64,000 nt of DNA from Takifugu bimaculatus (lineage: Eukaryota; Chordata; Actinopteri; Tetraodontiformes; Tetraodontidae). Both the position numbers and the translations under genes were made by a program. The notes beneath the pieces were generated by a model. That model saw only the letters and a list, made by a program, of their open reading frames with translations. It made no database searches and was not told the origin of the DNA. This document shows positions 47,801-54,533 of the stretch, in pieces (position 1 is the first letter of the stretch; each line of letters starts with the position of its first letter). The DNA lies in the NCBI GenBank assembly GCA_004026145.2, contig CP034980.1:4906780-4970779 (forward strand). The letters run 5' to 3'.

Positions 47801-50580
47801 GGAAGCACCACGAGCTCCGGTTTACGTTACCCAATGGAGATGCACTGGTGCTGGCTGTGCAGAGCAAAGAGCAGGCCCACAGATGGCTCCGAGTAAGCTA
47901 CACAGGAAATGCAGGCATGGGGAAGAACAAATAGAAAAACAAGTTGGCAGCTCAAAAATTACTTATAAAATGTCCACACAGGTTGTCAGAGAGGTGAGCG
48001 GTAAGAATGCTGGAGCCGAGGAATCCGCATCCCCCATTATTCCAAGAAAAACTGAACTGGACAAGGTAGGTTTATACCATGTCCAATTTGCTTCCTGTCA
48101 TTTGTAATCCTCAAGACATAATTGATATTCCCAGTTGAGGTGAGGAAAAGCTGCGAGAAAGCAGCAATTGAGTTGTCACCAATTCCTTTAAACAATTGTT
48201 TGGTCGGGTGAGGCTGACGGTGGTACCTGTATTTGGCTGACAGAACAAAGCAAAGTATAAATGTGGTGTGACGGTAGAAATTATAGTGGTGCCAGCAAGC
48301 CAGGGTTGGAACTGGCACTGTCGGCTTCATGCATACCCTTCTGTCATGATATAAACTTCCCCGTCATAAACAAACCCATAGGAGGAGAAAGGAGGCAACG
48401 TGGAATTAGAGGGACGATAACAGCAGTACTGTGTTATTCCGTGTTGAGATCATGGGAGACAGCAGGTGAAGAAGAGAGAAGCGACCACATGTGGGAGCTT
48501 GTTAGAGAATTATCTCAAGTACAGTGATCGAGGGCTTCATTAGTTTACTTCAGTCAGGCTCAGTATGCTGTTGAAAGCCTGTGTTTGTGTGACTCTTCCC
48601 CAGAGGTTATCGGCAGAGAGGAACACGTCAGATTCAGACAGCGTGGGCGTGTCGACGGGAGAGAACGGCCGAGAGAATGGTGAGCTATCGAGGAGGCTTG
48701 GCTCCCTTTAAGCACTGAAATATCCATTCAGCTGCTGTCATGTCACTAAGAGGTCTGCTCTTAGTTCGGCAACTGAAGGAAATTCAGCATTTTCAGACTA
48801 GCTAAGACCTTCTCTTTCATATGCAGGTCAATAAATTGGGATTTCTAAACAGTTGGGTAGTTTTACTTATCTGTCCAAATGTTGATGAAGCATTCGACCT
48901 CCTCCGTGCTGCACAGGGTAGCAATTAGCATGTTTGGATCCAACCAAGGAAACCCCTGTGTGGGTGTAAACTCAGCAAATTAAATCAACAAAAGAAAAAA
49001 AATAATCACAGCGAACCACAGCTTTTCAACACAAAAGTTCACTAAACCACTTGCGATGGTTGGACGGTAACAAAAAGCTACTGTTAATGTTTTTCTTCTC
49101 ATATTCTGACACAGGCAAGGTCAAACGGGGGGCTTTTGCAGCCGGTCGAAAAATTACACGGATCATTAGTTTCTCCAAGAAGAAGTCCCCACGGTCAGGA
49201 AGATCCACGGGTATCATACAGCAACCCTCGCCAAGGTCAGCCCCGAACGTTACCGTCACTTCTCATGATACGGTGTTACGAATGCCTGTTTTCAAAAATT
49301 AATAACACCTTAACCACTAGAAGTCCATGTTGACAGGCTCAGCTGTCAGTCAGGCTGCGAATTGTGTGTGACAATGCCATGAACCACAAGGATGGTTGTG
49401 GAATGTTCTGTATTCATTTTTCACATTAACCATTCAACCCACACATTTCCCAGGAAGTGAATCCTCATAGAGAAACTACGAAACGTTTCACAGAACCTAA
49501 GAGAAGACAAAGTGTGAACGAGCATGAAAGGAAATGACGGTGCCATTGTTGCAGGCTACCTTGTCTGTGCTGGTGAATCAAATGTGGCGGGAGCAGTGGT
49601 GCTGCTTGTGTCAAGGCGCTCTGCATTTCTACCACGATAAAGGAGACGCTCGGACCTCCATGCCCTCACTTCCCCTGCACGGTTGTGAAGTGGTTCCAGG
49701 TCTGGGACCCAAACATCCTTTCGCCTTCAGAATCCTACGGAACAACACAGAGATGGCTGCTCTGGAGGTAAAACTGGGATTATCTCTGATAACTGCCTTC
49801 AGAAACCTTCAGACAGCCGACCTTTTATCAGTGTCAGCGTAGGAGTTGTTGAGTGTGTTACACCAGCAGAAGGTATTTCTATAAACAAAGTTGGGATTTC
49901 TTCCATTCAGGCGAGCAGCTCAGAGGATCTCGGCAGGTGGCTCGGTGTCCTCTTGGCAGAAACGGGTTCTGCAGCGGACCCTGAATCATTGCATTACGAC
50001 TGTGTGGACGTGGAAACCATAGCAAACATCCGTGACGCTGTGCGGCATTCCTTCCTGTGAGTGACACCGTTGGGAGCCTGAGGTCACATCAAGGCCACTG
50101 ACCAAAGCAATGACGCCTCCTTTCCCTTCCTCTCGGATTGTAGGTGGGCCACATCCTCCAGTAGTACTTCCACTGACCCCAGGACGTACGATGAGGTTTC
50201 TAATGAGGACATGCAGGTGTGCAGTGTGCACCCCAAACCGAATGGTTCAATTCCAGCTCGGACGAATCTTAGACTCAGCGCCTTACGTTGATGTGAAAAG
50301 ACTGGAGGCTGCATGTCTTTGCGATTGCAGCTGTCTGAACATGACATCCCATATCAGTCACCGTGACAGACGCAGCTCTGTTATATGCCTATTAATATTG
50401 TGCACACCAGACAGAAGTGTGTGGCCCTGACAGGCTCAGAATAACAGTCCAAAAGAGACTATCAAATGTGACAGGGAGGCAAAATTTTGTGGCCTTTTTA
50501 CAGCCTATAAACCCCTTTAGTCACCCTACTGAGACATACTTAAACACATGTCAGTGCATGCATTCACCACCTTCGGCCTC

Positions 50581-50675
<95 letters not shown>

Positions 50676-53065
50676 CAGTCAAGCCAATAAATCAGAAGAG
50701 CTGTATTTTGGTTACACTAATACATACATTTTGCCCTTTCAGTCTGTCCTAATCCCTCTTAATGCATCCTCTGACAACTGCCCTGTTCATTCTCTCCTCT
50801 TTCCTCCTCATAGTCAGGGGAGAACTGCAGGCAGCAGCCTGGGAATCAGGGGAAGAGAAGATCCAGTTTCTCCAGCACCGATTCGGACAGAACCAAGCCT
50901 CTCGTATCCCTAAAACGAACAGGCTCAAGTAAGCACCTTTACATTGTCTGCCTTTGCACATCTATGTCCCACCATCCAACGTTTGACTGAAAAAACATCC
51001 TTTTCTTTTGCATCTTTTGCTGGTTTTTGTCTTTCTTGAGAGTCTTTAGAGTCAATACTGTTATGCATTAAGAAATAATGAAATATTCAGATTACGCTTC
51101 CTTTTCCATTATTTCAAGGAAACTATCATTTGGCTGTTAGACTCACACCTGAGTATAGGATAGTAATAGTAGCATGGTCACTGACTTATTGCTAGTTCAA
51201 AGACTCTGTCTGCAACATTCTGACACACCAAAGGGCCAGCACCCTGCAGGGCTCAGATTTCTGGTATCCAACCTTAAATTTATTGGACATTCACATTAGT
51301 TTCGCCTCTGTCCTTCCTGACCTCTCACTCTGTGGTGCAGGATGTAGTCGGTGCTTGTTTTGCATGTACATTACTCATATCTACACAATAATAATCCTTT
51401 CAGGTTTGCCTGTGGTGCATTTGCGTAGAGATCGCATCTTTCTTGACATTGCATTGCTCTTCTCATACAAACAGCGCAAAGATCCAGACTATCTCTACAA
51501 AGTTGTAACGTCTTCTTCCCATAACCCCTGCACGTTTGACACTTCACCTTTGCTCTCTTCTAATCCTCCCCCCAGATGCCAACCAGTATGGAAGATATGG
51601 GAAAACACGAGCCGAAGAGGACGCCAAGCGTTACTTGAAAGAAAAAGAGGAGCTGGAAAAAGAGAAAGAGGAGATACGAAATGCATTACTGACCCTCCGA
51701 CAGGAGAAACGAGAACTGAAAGAAGAGATAAAGACAGCCTCTGGTAAGAAAGAAAACACTAAATGAGCGCTAATGTCCTGTCCAATATTTAGCCAGTTTA
51801 TATGGTTTACTTTTTCATAGTTATGTTTATTAAGAACTATTTAAAACAAGTGCTTGTTCTTGTATTTGCTCTAAACTGCATGTTGTGCCCCATTATTGAG
51901 GGTTCGAGTTACAAATGCGTTCCCATGTGGGAAAAGGGTTGGTATTTTTTTCATTAAAAATAATATGCGAAAATTAATTTTCTGTAGTTTCCAAAAACAG
52001 GCTTCTGGCACTAAAGAAATTAACCATTCAAAATTAGCATTAAAGCTCCAGTTTCAATATAGAGATAAAAGCAATAAAATGAATGACATGAACAACTATC
52101 CAGTTTTCTACTTACAAGTATTAGTATACTTTTGAGAAAGTATACTAATACTTATGTGTCTCTGTTGCAGGAAGCAGGAAGTCTTCTCTGACCAAACGTG
52201 TGTCCGAGCTGGAAGAAGCATGCCGGGTAAAGGAGGCAGACAGAGTTGACCTGGAGCTGCAGCTGACTCAGGTCCAAGAAAACCTGAAAAAGAGTCTGGC
52301 TGGTGGAGTCCTGGGGGCACCTGTTGAGGCTAAACCACCACTTAAGGTGACAGTTGCTACAAAAGACACACTTTCATTCTGCCTGGAGTCATTTTAACAT
52401 AGTCTTAATGGCGTCTTCTCGTTTAGGGCTCCAGGAAAACGACACAGAATATCTACAGTGAGACTTTACCGGTGAACTGTGCCACAGAGCTGCGGCGACG
52501 ACCCCCATCTGTTTATGCTTCGACAGGAACGGTCATGCAAAAGGCTAAGGTGCTGTCCCCACTCGGTCTCATACGTCCCTCTCTGTCAGTAGTTTTCCCT
52601 GTTGGGCTTCATGTGTGATGTATGTCGTCATCTTCACACTTTTAGAAAGGCCATGTGATGCCATGACACCACTGAGAAACTGTTGTGCAGCATTAAGTGA
52701 CAACGCTTCACTTTATCTCATTTTCTTGGTAACTGGGTTGCTCATCTGCACTGATCTACAGAACCTCTAGGATGCAGAACGCTCAATTTAATGTCTGGAA
52801 CAGTTTTCCATGTTTTGATCATTGTTTTTCTCAATGCCCTTGTTATTGTGAATTTCACTGCAGTGAGCCTTAATGTAAAGTTAATTTCATTTTAATTGTT
52901 AAAGTGTGCATATTTGTACATCATCTCTTTATTACAGCACATTAGCAAATCTAAATGTGTTCACTTCCATTTCTGCATCTTTTTAAAGCACTTGTATTAC
53001 CTTCAAATGATTTAAATTTGAATCTCTTCCTTTAGGAATGGGAATCGAAGAAAGGAACTAAGTGA
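42920..53065 (+). CDS. afap1l1: Actin filament-associated protein 1-like 1 (19 coding exons)
   Basis: Nineteen exons total 2,271 nt, about 756 residues (human AFAP1L1 is about 768). Order: N-terminal helix (ILLKMLDQE), an SH3/SH2-ligand-like PPPLPTTPPPEEYYEEAVPL, acidic SSSYESYEEDDEE, PH1 (about 205-315, CRICAFLLRKKRFGQWAKQ), basic KITRIISFSKKK, PH2 (about 410-510, HPFAFRILRN), a coiled coil (about 600-690) and the C-terminal VMQKAKEWESKK. Such adaptors cross-link F-actin and bind Src-family kinases or cortactin at adhesions and invadosomes. The acidic and PPPEEYYEE segments match AFAP1L1 better than AFAP1 or AFAP1L2. Frame is broken in exon 7 and probably at exon 12, so the copy may be damaged or misassembled. 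The first exon is the least certain. Confidence 0.87.
44824..44856. repeat. (GT)n microsatellite
   Basis: About 16 GT units, directly followed by the second copy of the tail repeat. Confidence 0.95.
44851..44896 (+). repeat. Microsatellite-linked tail repeat, copy B
   Basis: AGTCAGCTTCCATGGAT then GAGTTTGGTATT follows the (GT)n tract, as at 34221-34262. Confidence 0.6.
45962..46087 (+). CDS. afap1l1: afap1l1 coding exon 2
   Basis: Phase 1 in and out. It encodes AMELLVSEVSILLKMLDQET and REKKTSVWNLLQQIEPS, aligning with the AFAP1L1 N terminus. Donor G|GTGGGG is weak. Confidence 0.9.
46224..46301 (+). CDS. afap1l1: afap1l1 coding exon 3
   Basis: Symmetric phase 1. It encodes TDYIYMNSSVY and GTSFVESLFEKF, a strongly conserved AFAP1L1 segment. 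Confidence 0.94.
46374..46453 (+). CDS. afap1l1: afap1l1 coding exon 4 (GC donor)
   Basis: Follows a 72-nt intron. Phase 1 in, phase 0 out. It encodes DCELGGLKDITDALKEDKST. It ends in CAG followed by GCAAGT, a classic GC-type donor. Confidence 0.88.
46786..46924 (+). CDS. afap1l1: afap1l1 coding exon 5 (proline-rich, NAGNAG acceptor)
   Basis: Phase 0 in, phase 1 out. It encodes DSPPPLPTTPPPEEYYEEAV, the proline-rich/tyrosine motif of the family. The acceptor is CAGCAG, so one Gln may be included or skipped. Confidence 0.93.
47218..47313 (+). CDS. afap1l1: afap1l1 coding exon 6
   Basis: Symmetric phase 1. It encodes PPNSIEDGYEDTETHYPST, aligned with the IVDGYYEDAD segment of human AFAP1L1. 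Confidence 0.93.
47409..47624 (+). CDS. afap1l1: afap1l1 coding exon 7 (PH1 start; internal frame break)
   Basis: The first part reads YNDSDALSSSYESYEEDDEE in the incoming frame, which then reaches TGA at 47510-47512. The second part, in the next frame, reads QWPSNESSLPPARDCRICAF and continues into the PH1 domain. Both halves match the family, so one extra base (or two missing) lies between about 47468 and 47498. The exon ends CAG|GCAAGC, a second GC donor. Confidence 0.85.
47713..47892 (+). CDS. afap1l1: afap1l1 coding exon 8 (PH1)
   Basis: Symmetric phase 0, 60 codons. It encodes CYKSSKDTCPYVDLLLPQCT, RKHHELRF and the C-terminal PH1 helix EQAHRWLR. Confidence 0.95.
47982..48065 (+). CDS. 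afap1l1: afap1l1 coding exon 9
   Basis: Symmetric phase 0. It encodes VVREVSGKNAGAEESASPII and ends with ELDK. Confidence 0.93.
48066..48603 (+). other. afap1l1: afap1l1 intron 9
   Basis: About 0.54 kb, non-coding; nothing notable seen. Confidence 0.8.
48604..48679 (+). CDS. afap1l1: afap1l1 coding exon 10
   Basis: Phase 0 in, phase 1 out. It encodes RLSAERNTSDSDSVGVSTGE, matching the conserved TSDSDSVGV motif. Confidence 0.94.
48680..49114 (+). other. afap1l1: afap1l1 intron 10
   Basis: About 0.43 kb, non-coding; nothing notable seen. Confidence 0.8.
49115..49235 (+). CDS. afap1l1: afap1l1 coding exon 11 (basic linker)
   Basis: Encodes GRKITRIISFSKKKSPRSG, the conserved basic linker before PH2. 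The strongest donor, AG|GTCAGC at 49236, leaves phase 2. An alternative donor GTATCA at 49211 leaves phase 1. Neither joins exon 12 in its PH2 frame without a one-base change. Confidence 0.75.
49555..49767 (+). CDS. afap1l1: afap1l1 coding exon 12 (PH2)
   Basis: From about 49561 it encodes LSVLVNQMWREQWCCL and GCEVVPGLGPKHPFAFRILR, the PH2 core. The first bases read GYL in a different frame, suggesting one extra T at 49561/49562. The acceptor GTTGCAG has only a modest pyrimidine tract; another acceptor-like CCCAG at 49451-49453 leads to in-frame stops. Confidence 0.8.
49911..50056 (+). CDS. afap1l1: afap1l1 coding exon 13 (PH2 end)
   Basis: Phase 0 in, phase 2 out. It encodes SSSEDLGRWLGVLLAETGS and LHYDCVDVETIANI, matching the PH2 C-terminal helix and the conserved YVDVET motif. 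Confidence 0.95.
50144..50216 (+). CDS. afap1l1: afap1l1 coding exon 14
   Basis: Follows an 87-nt intron. Phase 2 in, phase 0 out. It encodes DPRTYDEVSNEDMQ, aligned with the PRVYDDVPYEKMQ segment of human AFAP1L1. Confidence 0.92.
50217..50813 (+). other. afap1l1: afap1l1 intron 14
   Basis: About 0.6 kb, dominated by a (CA)n microsatellite at 50582-50674. Confidence 0.85.
50582..50674. repeat. (CA)n microsatellite
   Basis: About 46 CA units, one of the longest simple repeats in the window. Confidence 0.97.
50814..50928 (+). CDS. afap1l1: afap1l1 coding exon 15
   Basis: Phase 0 in, phase 1 out. It encodes a Ser/Gln/Arg-rich stretch including GKRRSSFSSTDSDRTKPLVS and LKRTGS, comparable to the VKRHASS region of human AFAP1L1. 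Confidence 0.88.
50929..51575 (+). other. afap1l1: afap1l1 intron 15
   Basis: About 0.65 kb, non-coding; nothing notable seen. Confidence 0.8.
51576..51743 (+). CDS. afap1l1: afap1l1 coding exon 16 (coiled coil)
   Basis: Symmetric phase 1. It encodes NANQYGRYGKTRAEEDAKRY and a heptad-like Glu/Lys-rich helix ending in LRQEKRELKEEI. Confidence 0.95.
51744..52170 (+). other. afap1l1: afap1l1 intron 16 with terminal hairpin
   Basis: About 0.43 kb. A perfect inverted repeat (arms 52116-52132 and 52137-52153, 4-nt loop) ends 17 nt before the exon 17 acceptor and contains the best branch-point match. Confidence 0.8.
52171..52346 (+). CDS. afap1l1: afap1l1 coding exon 17 (coiled coil)
   Basis: Phase 1 in, phase 0 out. 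It encodes RVSELEEACRVKEADRVDLE and VQENLKKSLAGG, the second half of the coiled coil. Confidence 0.95.
52427..52549 (+). CDS. afap1l1: afap1l1 coding exon 18
   Basis: Follows an 80-nt intron; symmetric phase 0. It encodes ETLPVNCATELRRRPPSVYA and VMQKAK, matching the conserved C-terminal region. Confidence 0.95.
53036..53065 (+). CDS. afap1l1: afap1l1 coding exon 19 (stop)
   Basis: Encodes EWESKKGTK then TGA, completing the conserved QKAKEWExKK terminus. Confidence 0.93.
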   Translation, partial: EWESKKGTK

Positions 53066-53751
53066 TTTTATTGTGGAAGAAGCTGGAGAAAGAATAAGAG
53101 GATGTCTGGATCCTTCTGTTGTGGTGTTCAAAAGATGACCCTCCAACCATACATTCCAAAGCACAGTCTGTCTTTTCTATTCGGACCTCAGCTGTAGTGA
53201 ACAAATATAACCACTAGATGGGAGTACAGTTCACTGAATATTTACTCATCTGTCTTCATGAAAGGAGGAATCCAGTGATTGATCACCGCCTCTCTCCATC
53301 TATTTTTTACTGCGCTTGGAGACCCTAACGTGGGAGAGGTAAAATTAAGAGAGCAGAATGTGTATGACAGAAAAGAGTGAGAAGAGTGTAATGAAAATCA
53401 CAGAGTCTGCAGTGCTGGACTGGAAGAGCAGTACATAAACGTGTTTTAGAAAGAAATGTTTGTAAACGTGCCATTAGGACTACTGTAATGTATGTTTTCT
53501 CCTTTTATTTGACTTTAAAAGTTCACAGGTTCATTTCTCAGCATCACACAGAGATGTTTTAATCATTGAGATATAACTTGACACCCCAGAGGACTGAATG
53601 ATCGTTTTTTGGTTTTTTTTTTTTTTCCAAACTGCAATGAAACAAACAATCATTAACAAAGAACAGACCTGTGGGTTCTCGACAGTGTTCATCTGCATGT
53701 TATCAGAATGCCGACTGTTGCACTTTACTGTTCCCTCCTTGATATGGGAAT

Positions 53752-53757
53752 AATAAA
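53752..53757 (+). terminator. afap1l1: Poly(A) signal of afap1l1
   Basis: AATAAA about 690 nt after the stop, followed by TGTGTTTTGTTC, a GU-rich downstream element. Confidence 0.65.
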
Positions 53758-53807
53758 TGTGTTTTGTTCACAAACACTGATTTTGTACAATATCAATATT
53801 AAATCAA

Positions 53808-53813
53808 AATAAA
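53808..53813 (+). terminator. afap1l1: Second poly(A) signal of afap1l1
   Basis: A second AATAAA 56 nt further on; an alternative cleavage site is possible. Confidence 0.5.
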
Positions 53814-53830
53814 TTCATGACTAATCATTA

Positions 53831-54200
53831 ATTATTTTTCTGCTTTCGCATTATAATGCACTAGAAGATGTATTAAAGCCAAGATGTAGTCACAGAAGGC
53901 AGTGCACTTTGTGAAGACCAGGTATAGGCTTTTGCTAAATAACTATTTGTCTATAGGGTTGTAATAAGCTCATTCAATTGCAGTTTTGCACTTTTACGTT
54001 GCAGCACTCTATTCATACCTGACCAAAATCATGCTCAGCTGCTTTTGATTCCTTCGTGTGCATAAAAACCTCTCATGAGTGTGTTTCAGTTCACTAACGG
54101 GATCGAGTATGGCAGTAGCAACTGGTACTGGCCTCAAACATGGAGGTAGAGACGCGTCAGGATGGTGAAAACAACAAAGCACCAGCTTTAGAGAAAATGC
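53831..54200. other. Short spacer between convergent afap1l1 and gabrp
   Basis: About 370 nt holding the gabrp 3' UTR in part. No AATAAA is visible on the minus strand here, so the gabrp poly(A) site is unplaced and may lie inside the afap1l1 3' UTR. Confidence 0.6.
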
Positions 54201-54533
54201 TCAGAGAAAGAGATAATAAAGCCAGTAGAGGATATTGATGAAGAGGAATGCCATAGGGAATAACGTGCGGGCGTGACAATCGATGTTGTGTGGATTTTCG
54301 ACGGTGAAAACCGAAGCGGCCCTACGTGACGCATTCGCCACAGAAGATAGGCCGCAGCCCTGTTTTGACGTATCCTCTTTGGGCTCAGCACTGTTCCTTG
54401 TGTCGCTGTTAGCTGTCTGCTCCTCTGGCTCCTCTGCAGTAGATCCGATTTTACTGGACTGCTTTGTTTGAGCGGTGCTGACGATGGGGAGCGAGCCATT
54501 TCCGTTCGATTCATTGAACTCCCGCTGAAGATC
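54201..54533 (-). CDS. gabrp: gabrp coding exon 9 (intracellular loop, TM4, stop)
   Basis: Follows an 89-nt intron with acceptor TTGACCAG. It encodes a polar Ser/Glu/Lys-rich loop, then ENPHNIDCHARTLFPMAFLF and INILYWLYYLFL (TM4), then TGA. A nearer AG at 54581-54582 would leave a 42-nt intron and an immediate TAA, so it is rejected. Confidence 0.9.
   Translation of the reverse strand, partial: DLQREFNESNGNGSLPIVSTAQTKQSSKIGSTAEEPEEQTANSDTRNSAEPKEDTSKQGCGLSSVANASRRAASVFTVENPHNIDCHARTLFPMAFLFINILYWLYYLFL

Larger units (their letters stand above)
53066..53830 (+). other. afap1l1: afap1l1 3' UTR
   Basis: Non-coding, with canonical poly(A) signals AATAAA at 53752-53757 and 53808-53813. A T-rich run lies near 53613-53627. 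Confidence 0.75.

Noticed and set aside
49454..49554. Possible extra afap1l1 exon after acceptor CCCAG at 49453
   Set aside because: All three frames meet a stop codon before the PH2 exon, and nothing resembles the family.
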